Shown in pieces: positions 8,486 to 17,274 of a stretch of DNA of 64,000 bases; the first letter of the stretch is position 1; every line of letters starts with the position of its first letter. Below the pieces are notes generated by a model. It searched no databases. It worked only from the letters and a program-made list of their open reading frames with translations, and had not been told where the DNA came from. Position numbers and translations under genes: made by a program. Source of the DNA: Rickettsiella endosymbiont of Xylota segnis (lineage in GTDB: Bacteria > Pseudomonadota > Gammaproteobacteria > Diplorickettsiales > Diplorickettsiaceae); contig NZ_OZ026451.1 of the NCBI RefSeq assembly GCF_964019545.1, positions 1,545,001-1,609,000 of the forward strand, in the 5' to 3' direction.

Positions 8486-8766
8486 GGCCTGATAAGCCCT
8501 ATTTTGGTTTAGAGATTGACCAATTAAAAACCCTTGCAGCTGATGATTGGGATGAAGTGAAAGATAATCCAGCGATGTTAAAAGCAATGATCGAAACCTA
8601 TCTCATGCTCAAAGGGTTAGATCCCGAAATACCTTCTGCTATTTACACTAAAACAGTGGATTGTCAAAACTGTGGCGAAGTAAAAACTTGGGCTAGCTGT
8701 CCCTACGATACAGTTCCTTGTTGCCAATGGTGTTTAGTGAATAATGATTTGAACTGGGATAAATAA
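8347..8766 (+). CDS. Phage protein with C-terminal Cys-rich (zinc-binding-like) motif
   Basis: 139 residues, function not recognised. The C-terminus has DCQNCGE...CP...PCCQWC, which looks like a four-cysteine metal site. The N-terminal 40 residues contain near-repeats NNATFSAK, SETFSAK and NNATFIPK that arise from the repeated GCAAC/GCGAC DNA motifs. The same frame is open from 8245, but that would read through the inverted repeat and overlap the helicase. The ATG at 8347 has TTGGAG at good distance, so I chose it. It sits between helicase and terminase with other small early genes. Confidence 0.65.
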   Translation: MKQNNATFSAKALAYKTLKRNTSETFSAKLWINNATFIPKKSPQKLRPDKPYFGLEIDQLKTLAADDWDEVKDNPAMLKAMIETYLMLKGLDPEIPSAIYTKTVDCQNCGEVKTWASCPYDTVPCCQWCLVNNDLNWDK

Positions 8767-8781
8767 AAAGGAGAAGCCGAG

Positions 8782-8919
8782 ATGTTTATGAAAAAACTAT
8801 TCCAACACATTCGATGTTATCGAATGAGATTGAAAAGAAAGGAACAGGAAAACCAACGATTAAAAGATAAAAACACCCGATTAGCTAAGCTTCTTGATAT
8901 TAAGAGAGGTATCAAATGA
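8782..8919 (+). CDS. Small basic coiled-coil protein
   Basis: 45 residues, highly charged: MFMKKLFQHIRCYRMRLKRK then EQENQRLKDKNTRLAKLLDI, a short leucine-heptad helix. It is preceded by AAGGAGAAG and its stop overlaps the next start (ATGA at 8916-8919), which supports real translation. No family recognised; a small DNA- or protein-binding phage factor is possible. Confidence 0.6.
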   Translation: MFMKKLFQHIRCYRMRLKRKEQENQRLKDKNTRLAKLLDIKRGIK

Positions 8920-9203
8920 AGTGCCTTAATCCAAGCTGTAATTACTTTAAAACCAGAGCTATAGATTCATTTGAACTCAAGAAAGGTCATTTAACCCGAA
9001 GAAGACGCTATTGCTTTAAATGCCAGGTACGTTATACCACGCTTGAAATTCCTATTTACATAGGAGCAGTTAATAAAGATTCCCTTTATGCTTTGAAGCA
9101 AGTTATCAACTATTTTTCAGGTAATGATCCCTATGCTCAATGGTCGAAATTATTTAGATTTGACAACACTGACCCCCATATAAGCCATTCGCAAAATAAT
9201 TAA
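8916..9203 (+). CDS. NrdR-like zinc-ribbon protein without ATP-cone
   Basis: 95 residues. The first 50 residues mirror the NrdR N-terminal zinc ribbon: MKCLNPSCN, then DSFELKKGHLTRRRRYCFKC, then RYTTLE. In NrdR this ribbon precedes an ATP-cone; here the remaining 45 residues do not look like an ATP-cone. It may therefore be a short DNA-binding zinc-ribbon regulator related to phage transcription activators. It overlaps the preceding 45-residue gene by 4 bp and belongs to the early operon upstream of the terminase. Confidence 0.65.
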   Translation: MKCLNPSCNYFKTRAIDSFELKKGHLTRRRRYCFKCQVRYTTLEIPIYIGAVNKDSLYALKQVINYFSGNDPYAQWSKLFRFDNTDPHISHSQNN

Positions 9204-9305
9204 AAACAATAGATAATATTAATGCATTATTTTTTTATAATGCTTCCTGCAATTCTATATCCTGTAATCTCTATAATTAATAAGACGGAAAAAGCTAATC
9301 TTTGA

Positions 9306-9743
9306 ATGAGTAAACTACCTAATGGTTTAACGATTAAACAAACCAAATTTTGCCAAAACTATAGCATCCCTCCTCATAATGCGACTCAAGCGGCTATTTC
9401 TGCCGGTTATTCTCCGCATATTGCTAAAACGATCGGCCATCGATTAAAAAAGAATCCGAAGGTACAAGACTATTTAAAATCCTTACAGTCTGATTTGGAG
9501 AGTCAAATGATTGTAAATTATGAATGGAAACTTAATAAATTAAAGCAGGTTGTTGAAGCTTTTATAGAGAATAAAGAAGACTTAAGTCCCCATAAAGTAA
9601 ATAGTGCCATCCAAGCAATCAGTGAGATGAATAAGATGCAGGGCCACTACTCAGCAGAAAAACATGTCAACTTTAATATAAAAACTGATCCTGATCTCCA
9701 ACAATTAGAAGATCTTATTAAACAACATGCTAAGGACTATTGA
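9306..9743 (+). CDS. Terminase small subunit
   Basis: 145 residues. The N-terminal helix-turn-helix region (LTIKQTKFCQNYSIPPHNATQAAISAGYS) is typical of terminase small subunits of the Terminase_2 type, which recognise the packaging site and load the large subunit. The gene overlaps the large subunit by 17 bp. Upstream, 9224-9243 holds a GCATTAT-T6-ATAATGC hairpin that contains a perfect TATAAT (9236-9241); a matching -35 is not obvious. This interval may hold the late promoter or the packaging signal. The ribosome site is weak. Confidence 0.85.
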   Translation: MSKLPNGLTIKQTKFCQNYSIPPHNATQAAISAGYSPHIAKTIGHRLKKNPKVQDYLKSLQSDLESQMIVNYEWKLNKLKQVVEAFIENKEDLSPHKVNSAIQAISEMNKMQGHYSAEKHVNFNIKTDPDLQQLEDLIKQHAKDY

Positions 9744-11265
9744 TAATAAAGATTCTTTAATAACAAAAGCTACACTGTGGGGATCATTATTATTATTCAC
9801 AAAAGTATTTTATCAATTACGCACAGGACGTAAATTTAGCGTTTCTCAGCCGACTTGTCGTGAACCTCATGTCATCACCCTCTGTCGAGCCTTAACGCAG
9901 ACGCTAGAGGGTGAAATGCCGCTTCTTTTGATTAATATTCCACCACGTTATGGAAAGACCGAATTACTGATTCATTTTGTAGCGTGGTGTCTATCGCGTT
10001 ATCCCGATTCACAGTTTCTTTATGTTTCCTATTCACATTCACTTGCTAAGAAACAAACGCAGACTATTCGTCAAATTATGACATTGCCGCAGTATAAGAA
10101 ATTATTTGGTGTGCATTTGTCAGATGTATCGAGTGCCAAAGATAATTTCGAAACCACTCAAGGAGGTTGCGTATTTGCAGCCGGTAGTGGTGGAACGATT
10201 ACTGGTAGAGGCGCTGGATTACAGAATGTCGATCGTTTCTCAGGCGCAATTATTATCGATGATATTCATAAGCCCGATGAAGTCACGAGTGATGTCATGC
10301 GTGAAGGCGTTATTGATTGGTACTACAACACCTTACAAAGCCGTGTGAATGCTCCGGGTAAAACACCCATTATCTTTATTGGCCAACGCTTACACGAAGC
10401 GGATTTACCCAGTCACTTCATTCAAACCCAATCCTGGGAAACACTGATTTTACCGGCTTTAGATTCAGCCGGTAATGCCTTAAATCCTTTGATGCACAAT
10501 GAAAAGCAATTATTAAAATTTCAAGCTGAGAGACCTTATGAGTTTGCTGCACAATATCAACAAGATCCACAACCCACAGGAGGCGGCATCTTTAAACCGG
10601 AATGGTTTTATTTATTAGATGAAGAACCTGATTTTTTAGCGACATTCATTACGGTGGATACCGCTGAAACGGATAAAACTTACAATGATGCGACGGTATT
10701 TAGTTTTTGGGGTTTATATCACATAAAGAACGAAACAGCAGAAACAGACATATTGGGTCTACATTGGATTGATTGTGTCGAACTGCACATTGAGCCTAAA
10801 GATCTCGAAAATGAGTTACGTCATTTTTATACGATCGCCAATCGGCATAAAGTAAAACCTAACTGCATTGCGATTGAAAAGAAATCTACGGGTGTGACTT
10901 TACTTTCATTCCTTAAAAGCTGGCGTGGTATTGAGGTTCGGGAAATTGAACGTTCGGTTAAATCAGGTAATAAAATTACTCGCTATTTAGAAATACAACC
11001 GATTATTGCTAACCAGAGAGTTTCTTTACCGCGTAATGGTAAGCATACCGAAGCTTGTATTACTCACTGTAAAAAAATTACCGCTAACAACACCCATCGT
11101 TTTGATGATATTGCCGATACTTTGTATGATGGTATTAAACTTGGATTAATTGAACAGTCTATTCTTTTCTCAAGACGCCATCATGATGACGTGAATCGTG
11201 TTGTCTCTACATTAGCTGATCGTTTTCAACAGCTTAATCAGTTAAGAGAAGAGCGTTTATGGTAG
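9727..11265 (+). CDS. Terminase large subunit (ATPase and nuclease)
   Basis: 512 residues. Walker A NIPPRYGKTELL at about 70-81, Walker B AIIIDDIHKPDE at about 174, and the ATPase coupling region VSYSHSLAKKQTQ. The C-terminal RNase H-like nuclease begins with TVDTAETDKTYNDATVF (first Asp about 314), and FDDIADTLYDG near the end supplies a late acidic cluster. It drives DNA into the procapsid and cuts the concatemer. Length is normal for the family. It overlaps its neighbours on both sides (17 bp and 7 bp). Confidence 0.93.
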   Translation: MLRTIDNKDSLITKATLWGSLLLFTKVFYQLRTGRKFSVSQPTCREPHVITLCRALTQTLEGEMPLLLINIPPRYGKTELLIHFVAWCLSRYPDSQFLYVSYSHSLAKKQTQTIRQIMTLPQYKKLFGVHLSDVSSAKDNFETTQGGCVFAAGSGGTITGRGAGLQNVDRFSGAIIIDDIHKPDEVTSDVMREGVIDWYYNTLQSRVNAPGKTPIIFIGQRLHEADLPSHFIQTQSWETLILPALDSAGNALNPLMHNEKQLLKFQAERPYEFAAQYQQDPQPTGGGIFKPEWFYLLDEEPDFLATFITVDTAETDKTYNDATVFSFWGLYHIKNETAETDILGLHWIDCVELHIEPKDLENELRHFYTIANRHKVKPNCIAIEKKSTGVTLLSFLKSWRGIEVREIERSVKSGNKITRYLEIQPIIANQRVSLPRNGKHTEACITHCKKITANNTHRFDDIADTLYDGIKLGLIEQSILFSRRHHDDVNRVVSTLADRFQQLNQLREERLW

Positions 11266-13262
11266 ATCAATTAACGGTTATCAAGAAGAATATTGAAAAG
11301 AGCTGTGAATATTTTCAAGAAAATGTAAAACGATTTAATTATTTTCGCCAGTTTGTCTTTCAATCCTCTCTTTCAGAAGCTGACAAGGCAGTCTTACATG
11401 AAGCCAATAAACCTATCCTAGAGTTTAATAGCTTAGAAGCCTTTATTTCACGGTTAAGAGGTGAATTTTCTAAACAAGAGCCTTCCATTGCAGTACGTCT
11501 ATTAGATCAGAGTGGACTCGATCCTAACTTACCCCTAATTCTAGAAGGTCATCTGCGATCAATCTTTGATGAAGCGAATCACAATGGTTGCTCTTATGAA
11601 GTCTATACCGATATCTTAAGTGGTGGTTTTAGTGCCATGAAGGTTTGGACTGAGTATCAACATGAGAAAAGCTTTGATCAAGTGATTAAAATAGGCAGGG
11701 TCTTTGATCCCACTTTAGTGGGCTTTGATCCTTTGGCGGCATTACCGCACAAAGGCGATGGTCGGTATTGTTTTGAGCTGATTCCAAAAACCAAAGAAGA
11801 ATTTCAAAAAGAATATCCTGATATTGATCTATCGACATTAAAGTTCTCCTCAAATTTAAAAGGTTTTAATTGGTCTTACCAAAACCAGCAAGAAAAAATT
11901 CTATTATTGTGTGATTACTATGTAAAAAAGAAGAAATCCAAGAAGTTATTACGTTTAAGTAATGGACATACCTTATTATCTGAAGATTATAAAAAACTAA
12001 AGCACTATTGGCAGGAAATAGGTAGGCTCGATCAGATCCCAACGATCATAGAAGAACGCAGCACTTCATTAGAAACCATTAATCGCTATCGCTTGATTGA
12101 ATCTACTGTATTAAGCCATGAGGAGACCAGTTATCAGTTTTTACCCATCGTTTATGTCGATGGAAATTCAATACGTTTAAGCAACCATGGGCAAACTAAG
12201 CAAGTAACCCGTCCTTATGTCTATCATGCAGTTGGGAATCAGAAGTTAAAAAACTTTGCCGGTCAATGTCTCGCGAATGAACTTGAAAACATGGTGATGC
12301 ACAAATGGAAAGTCGCTGCTGAAGCGATACCTGAAAAATATTTAGAAGCCTACATCAATCCTCAAAAAGCCAGTGTCCTAGTGTATAACGCCTTTCAAGA
12401 AGGTAGCCAAGGAACGATTCCGTTGCCTCCACCGCAAGAAGTGGGACGTGTTAGTGCACCGCCAGAGATCATACAGACCTTTACGAGTAGCGATGCCACC
12501 ATGCAATCCATCTTAGGATCCTATGATGCATCATTAGGCATTAACAACAATCAATTAAGTGGAGTCGCCATTGTAGAAGGTGCTACGCAATCCAATGCAG
12601 CAGCAATGCCTTATGTGGTGAGTTTCTTACAGTCCTTGAATCAAGTTGCACAAATCATTATTGATCTCATTCCAAAATACTATGTGACTTCAAGGACCTT
12701 GCCTATTACTTATCCGGATGGTAAACGCGGTTATGCATTTATCAATCAACAAGGAGGCATCGATCTTAAATATCGCAGTGAACAATTAGAAGTATCAGTG
12801 AGTGCCGGCGTTAATTTTGCTATCCAAAAATCCAGAGCCTTACAGCAAATTATCGCTTTGATGCAAGCCTCTCCCTTGTTTGCTCAGTTTATTAATACCG
12901 AAGGTTTACCGATCCTATTAGATAATCTCGAGATACGAGGAATTGACCAACTGAAAGCTCAAACTGAAAACTTCGTCCAACAATTAAAATCTCAGCAACA
13001 GCAACAAATGAACCAACCTAACCCGCTACAAGAGAAAATAAACCTAGAAAAAAGCAAGCTAGCCGCACAGCTACAAGAAAATCAATTACAACACCTTCAT
13101 AAAACTGTGGAATTGAACTTAACCAAAGATTCCATCGATACCAATCGTATGAAACTGATGGCTGATATACAAATGGCTCATAATCAAAATCTTGTCCAAC
13201 TCGAAAAAGCTCAGACCGAACGTTTAGCCAAAGAAATTGAGTGGGTGATGAAAAAAAGCTAA
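11259..13262 (+). CDS. Portal protein, P22 type
   Basis: 667 residues, close to the P22 gp1 length. It follows the terminase with a 7-bp overlap and contains AFISRLRGEFSKQEPSIAVR, VYTDILSGGFSAMKVWTEY, FDPTLVGFDPLA, ITYPDGKRGYAFIN and a long Gln-rich helical C-terminus (residues about 580-667) like the P22 portal barrel. The dodecameric portal would occupy one capsid vertex and bind terminase and tail factors. The P22-type assignment agrees with the following scaffold, coat, gp4-like and gp10-like genes. Confidence 0.88.
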   Translation: MVDQLTVIKKNIEKSCEYFQENVKRFNYFRQFVFQSSLSEADKAVLHEANKPILEFNSLEAFISRLRGEFSKQEPSIAVRLLDQSGLDPNLPLILEGHLRSIFDEANHNGCSYEVYTDILSGGFSAMKVWTEYQHEKSFDQVIKIGRVFDPTLVGFDPLAALPHKGDGRYCFELIPKTKEEFQKEYPDIDLSTLKFSSNLKGFNWSYQNQQEKILLLCDYYVKKKKSKKLLRLSNGHTLLSEDYKKLKHYWQEIGRLDQIPTIIEERSTSLETINRYRLIESTVLSHEETSYQFLPIVYVDGNSIRLSNHGQTKQVTRPYVYHAVGNQKLKNFAGQCLANELENMVMHKWKVAAEAIPEKYLEAYINPQKASVLVYNAFQEGSQGTIPLPPPQEVGRVSAPPEIIQTFTSSDATMQSILGSYDASLGINNNQLSGVAIVEGATQSNAAAMPYVVSFLQSLNQVAQIIIDLIPKYYVTSRTLPITYPDGKRGYAFINQQGGIDLKYRSEQLEVSVSAGVNFAIQKSRALQQIIALMQASPLFAQFINTEGLPILLDNLEIRGIDQLKAQTENFVQQLKSQQQQQMNQPNPLQEKINLEKSKLAAQLQENQLQHLHKTVELNLTKDSIDTNRMKLMADIQMAHNQNLVQLEKAQTERLAKEIEWVMKKS

Positions 13263-13332
13263 ATAGATGATTTAACATTTATTTAATATTGGAGAATTAA
13301 ACTTTAGGCAAGTTTTTATAAAGAGTAAAAAA

Positions 13333-14544
13333 ATGCCTAGAGCACCACTCCCTCCTATAGCTCCTTTTTTATATGCCGAAGAAATGCATGGATTGATCGA
13401 AGAGAAAAAATCACGTAGGGAGAATTTGAATATATTTGTACTTTCTGCCGAAGAGTATGGAATGACTAGTTATAATAGTGAACTCAGTATTTTTTTTAAA
13501 TTACTTTCAAAAAATATTAATGATCCTAGAATTCCTTCTCGTTTTCAACTGGCTATAGAATGTCAAGGTCATTGGTTTTGTGTAGATTGTTATATTAAAA
13601 ATAATCAGCTTTATTTACTCATTCTTGATGCGTCAGTACTCGATGGCAGTGCTGAGTTAATAAAAAACAGCACCCAACATTTAAATCCCGTAATTTTTTT
13701 CTATAGAGGAATTCAAATACAATACGATTTTGAGCGTTGCTCATTTTTTACCTTAGATCATCTTTTTCGCTTATCTAATAGAAATCAGCATTGGAATGAT
13801 TTGCTTAATTTTAATTTTGCTGAACCAGGGAATATTACTTATTTTGATCACGAGTCTTGCCCAAGTTCTTTAGCCTTTATTTTTAAAAACATGCAATCTT
13901 TTAAAAGTTTAGATAAATTATCCCCTTCATTAAAAAACAGTTTCATTAATAAGCATAAAATAACTCTAGATCAATTTATTACAGAAAATAGTAGATCACG
14001 AGTTTTCATGGGGGTTGAAGATAAAATAAATGCAGGAATTTTGTTGAAGGAAAAAAAATACATGGAAAGAGGCCATCCTTTCTTTAAGCCAGCAAATTAT
14101 AGAAAAATGGCTTCAAACAGACAAGGATTTGAAGTTATTGCCGGAGAAGTAGGAGCATTAATAAATGAATTAATTAAGCATAAAGGGAAAATTTACTTGA
14201 AAACCTTAATAAAAGAAAATGAAATCCTTATAAAGGATAACATAAGAAATTTTCTAGATGTTGCCATTTACTATGGCTTAAATAATTTTCTTGTTCTTTT
14301 AATAGAGCGGAAATTATTAAACAAAGCGCTTATTACCACTTCTGATATCTATAGTTTGATGAATAAGGATATAAATATATTTAAAACTATTTTTGAGCAT
14401 GTTAAGAATTCATTAGATTATACCGATATTTTAGAAATAGGAATAAAAATAAGTTCGCAAGGAAATAGTCAATTTAAACAATATTTCGCATCTATGTCTT
14501 TTGAAAAAGCAGATCCATATCCTCCTATTTTCTTACCTTTTTAA
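13333..14544 (+). CDS. YopJ/AvrRxv-like acetyltransferase candidate (prophage cargo effector)
   Basis: 403 residues inserted between portal and scaffold genes, with no place in a P22-type head module. Residues 70-145 read like the YopJ catalytic core: CQGHWFCVDCYIKNN with His80, LYLLILDAS with Asp99, and IQYDFERCSFFTLDHLF with Cys136. The His-to-acid spacing is 19, the same as YopJ His109-Glu128; the acid-to-Cys spacing is 37 against 44. YopJ-family enzymes acetylate Ser/Thr/Lys of host kinases after secretion. Residues about 270-360 (YLKTLIKENEIL...FLDVAIYYGLNNFLVLLIERKLL) look ankyrin-like. No signal peptide is seen. The assignment rests on motif spacing only. Confidence 0.6.
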   Translation: MPRAPLPPIAPFLYAEEMHGLIEEKKSRRENLNIFVLSAEEYGMTSYNSELSIFFKLLSKNINDPRIPSRFQLAIECQGHWFCVDCYIKNNQLYLLILDASVLDGSAELIKNSTQHLNPVIFFYRGIQIQYDFERCSFFTLDHLFRLSNRNQHWNDLLNFNFAEPGNITYFDHESCPSSLAFIFKNMQSFKSLDKLSPSLKNSFINKHKITLDQFITENSRSRVFMGVEDKINAGILLKEKKYMERGHPFFKPANYRKMASNRQGFEVIAGEVGALINELIKHKGKIYLKTLIKENEILIKDNIRNFLDVAIYYGLNNFLVLLIERKLLNKALITTSDIYSLMNKDINIFKTIFEHVKNSLDYTDILEIGIKISSQGNSQFKQYFASMSFEKADPYPPIFLPF

Positions 14545-14689
14545 AAACATTAAAACTACAACTGACTCCCCTATAATGGACTCGCTATTTATATTTTGTA
14601 GCTAGATAATAGGCCTATACCTAAAAGTATTTATTAAGCTTCCCTAGTTAGCGGGCTTATAGGTTTATTGTCAGAGGAAATAAGAATAA

Positions 14690-15328
14690 ATGAGTGAAAA
14701 TCTAATACCGGAAAATCTACCAAAACCTGAATCAACCCTTGAAACTGAATCGATAGTATCTGTTGAATCCATACCGCAATCCGTTATAGAACAAATAAAA
14801 TATGAAGCGAGTGAACAAGATAAATTAGTCGAGCCGCATGCAAATAATTCTGTTTCTACATCGACTTCAACGTCGTTAACGACAGAAGATGTACACAATA
14901 TAATTGCAAATCATACCACTCAACAAGCGAATGAATGGCAGGCACAACAAATCGCACAGCAGTTTTTAGGTAAATTAACCGCAGCCAAAGATAAATATCC
15001 TGATTTTGAAGAAACATTAGCAAATCTTGAAGTGCATAAATTTCCTGAAGTGGTGCAACTCGCTAATAATTTTGATAATACCGCAGATATTATGTATGAA
15101 CTCGCTAAAAATCCGAGTAAAGCTGTCATATTGAAACAATGTGCTCAAATAAATCCGAATCTTGCAACGGTAGAGTTACGACGCTTATCGGATTCCATTA
15201 AACAAAATCAACAAGACCATCCTTCAAATCGATCTCCGCTCAATCAATTAAAACCTTCCACCACCAAAACAGGTAACGGTCATTTATCACTGCGTGAATT
15301 AAAAGAAGATCCGCGTTTTATTTTTTGA
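14690..15328 (+). CDS. Scaffolding protein candidate
   Basis: 212 residues, acidic and Gln/Glu-rich. It begins with a low-complexity Ser/Thr/Glu region, followed by helical segments (QANEWQAQQIAQQFLGKLTA) and a basic Lys-rich C-terminus before DPRFIF. Its position directly before the coat gene and its composition fit a P22 gp8-like scaffold, although it is shorter than P22 gp8 (303). A perfect TATAAT at 14572-14577 lies upstream and may restart transcription after the cargo gene, but its -35 is poor. A ribosome site AGAGGA is 10-12 nt before the ATG. Confidence 0.7.
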   Translation: MSENLIPENLPKPESTLETESIVSVESIPQSVIEQIKYEASEQDKLVEPHANNSVSTSTSTSLTTEDVHNIIANHTTQQANEWQAQQIAQQFLGKLTAAKDKYPDFEETLANLEVHKFPEVVQLANNFDNTADIMYELAKNPSKAVILKQCAQINPNLATVELRRLSDSIKQNQQDHPSNRSPLNQLKPSTTKTGNGHLSLRELKEDPRFIF

Positions 15329-15371
15329 TTCCAGAACTTTTTTGCTTAGTAAATAATAATAAAGGATAACC

Positions 15372-16616
15372 ATGAGTATAAATGTGTTAGAAAGCGTTGC
15401 TACGCTTCAAGAAGATGCATTAGCCCTCTTTCAAAATAGAAATTGCTTTATTCAAACGGCTAATACAAAATTTATCGATTTTGAAAAGACTATCGGGAAT
15501 TTAGGTAATGAGATTAACCTAGAATTACCTTTTCGATTTATTACCAATGATTCGCTCGTTTCAAAAATACAACCACTTATTCAACGGCATACAAAGTTAA
15601 TCACGGATAAAAAGCGTAATGTTGCCTATGCAATGAGTGCTGAAGAGATGATTTATCACTTTAATAGTAATCGCGACAGAATAGGTAAATCCGCTATCGC
15701 CGAATTATCTGCCTATGTAGAAAAAAATATTGCTTCTCGCATACCAGATTTTACGTATCGATTTTATGGTGATGGTAAAACAACGTTTAGTGGCATCGAA
15801 GATTTAGAAAAAATGCTTATTTTGTTTCGTGAAATGGGTATTCCTTCTCCATCTCTTAACTGTTATGTCAGCGATCTTTATTTATTGAAAGCACGCAGTG
15901 GCATGTTAAATCAATTTACACCGATTCGTAATGATGCCTTAGCGCGTCGATATGAAATCGGTGAATACAATTACACAAAATTTTATCGTAGTAATATGCT
16001 TGCCATTCATGAAGCAGGTGCTATTGGCCAAAAAGGTATTATTCTAACGGTTGATGGAACAGACGATCCTTCCGGTAAAAATATAACGCAATTAAAGCTA
16101 TCGGGTGATTTTGAACCAGGAAGTATCGCTTATAAAAAAGGTGATCTAATTCAATTTGAAGATAATATTCCCAATATTCCTGATGTTCGTTATCTCACCT
16201 TTGTAGGTCATGCGCCTTCGAGTTGTCCCGTGCAATGTCGTGTTGCTAATAATGCAACCGCGCCTGATAAAGGACCCATTACCATTAATATAGAGCCTAG
16301 CTTATGTGCTGACTCGAGCATTTCGAATTGGAATATTACAACCAACATTGTAAAAGGCATGAAAATAAAAACTATGCCAAGTCACAAATCAGGATTATTA
16401 ATTGGTGATAATGCCTTTTATATTGCGATGCCGAAATTACCGGCCGAACGACCTAATGATTCAGTGAGTAAATACGATCCCGATACCGGAGTCGCGATAC
16501 GAGTAACCTATGGCACAACAGCGGGGACAGATGTATTTGGTTTTCATTATGGAGCTTTGTGGGGAACCTTGATGGTTCCTGACTATGCTATGCGTATTTT
16601 ATTTCCTGTTATTTAG
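15372..16616 (+). CDS. Major capsid (coat) protein, P22 type
   Basis: 414 residues, close to the 430 of P22 gp5. It begins with SINVLESVATLQEDALALFQNRNCFI and contains NEINLELPFRF, MSAEEMIYHFN, and a central insertion-like stretch around VDGTDDPSGKNITQLKLSG. The end DVFGFHYGALWGTLMVPDYAMRILFPVI is typical of the P22 coat family. It forms the HK97-fold shell. AAGGA precedes the ATG. The gp4-like gene starts 13 bp after the stop. Confidence 0.88.
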   Translation: MSINVLESVATLQEDALALFQNRNCFIQTANTKFIDFEKTIGNLGNEINLELPFRFITNDSLVSKIQPLIQRHTKLITDKKRNVAYAMSAEEMIYHFNSNRDRIGKSAIAELSAYVEKNIASRIPDFTYRFYGDGKTTFSGIEDLEKMLILFREMGIPSPSLNCYVSDLYLLKARSGMLNQFTPIRNDALARRYEIGEYNYTKFYRSNMLAIHEAGAIGQKGIILTVDGTDDPSGKNITQLKLSGDFEPGSIAYKKGDLIQFEDNIPNIPDVRYLTFVGHAPSSCPVQCRVANNATAPDKGPITINIEPSLCADSSISNWNITTNIVKGMKIKTMPSHKSGLLIGDNAFYIAMPKLPAERPNDSVSKYDPDTGVAIRVTYGTTAGTDVFGFHYGALWGTLMVPDYAMRILFPVI

Positions 16617-16629
16617 AAGGTAATAGCGA

Positions 16630-17274
16630 ATGCGAGCAACGGAATTAATCACTAAAGCCTGGACTTTATCCGGCATCGTTGCAGCACAGGCAGAAACGGT
16701 GAGTGGCGATCAATTAAAAGAAGGACTTGAGCACCTCAATGATTTTTTGGCCTTGCAAAGTGCTAATTCTCGAATGATTCCATATACGCAAGTTCAAGAG
16801 TTAAGCTGTGTTCCCCATGAGGAAAAGTTGTTTGTTAAACACTTGATTGCTTTAGATACCTTAACCCTGAGTGAAGCAGAACCCCGTAGTTTTTTATTGC
16901 AACCATTACCGTTATTAGGTAGAAAGGAATATTTTAAGCAGGCTTATCCAGAATTTTTACAGCCACGGTTTTATCATTTAGAAAGAACCAAAGGCGGAAG
17001 CTTTTTGTTTTTAAGCCCTACGCCCGATAAACCGTATTCACTAAAACTCATCGGAAAATTTGCTTTAACCGAAGTTGATTATAATGATGATTTTAGTCTA
17101 TTTTATGATCGTGATTATCTTCTCTATCTTCGTTATGGCTTAGCCGACGCGCTTTGTGATCTTTATAACCATCCTTTTGCAGGGAAAATTAAGTTAAGAG
17201 AATTAGAAAAAAAATTGCTGGATACATCCCCCCTTGATCTCAGTGTAGAAAAGATTTCAATGTTTAGAACATGA
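16630..17274 (+). CDS. P22 gp4-like tail accessory / DNA stabilization protein
   Basis: 214 residues. It starts MRATELITKAWTLSGIVAAQAETVSGDQLKEGLEHLNDFLALQ (given here in part), a pattern I recognise from P22 gp4-like proteins that attach below the portal and start the tail hub. C-terminal helices (LYLRYGLADALCDLYN) are also typical. It overlaps the gp10-like gene by 4 bp (ATGA). Confidence 0.82.
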   Translation: MRATELITKAWTLSGIVAAQAETVSGDQLKEGLEHLNDFLALQSANSRMIPYTQVQELSCVPHEEKLFVKHLIALDTLTLSEAEPRSFLLQPLPLLGRKEYFKQAYPEFLQPRFYHLERTKGGSFLFLSPTPDKPYSLKLIGKFALTEVDYNDDFSLFYDRDYLLYLRYGLADALCDLYNHPFAGKIKLRELEKKLLDTSPLDLSVEKISMFRT

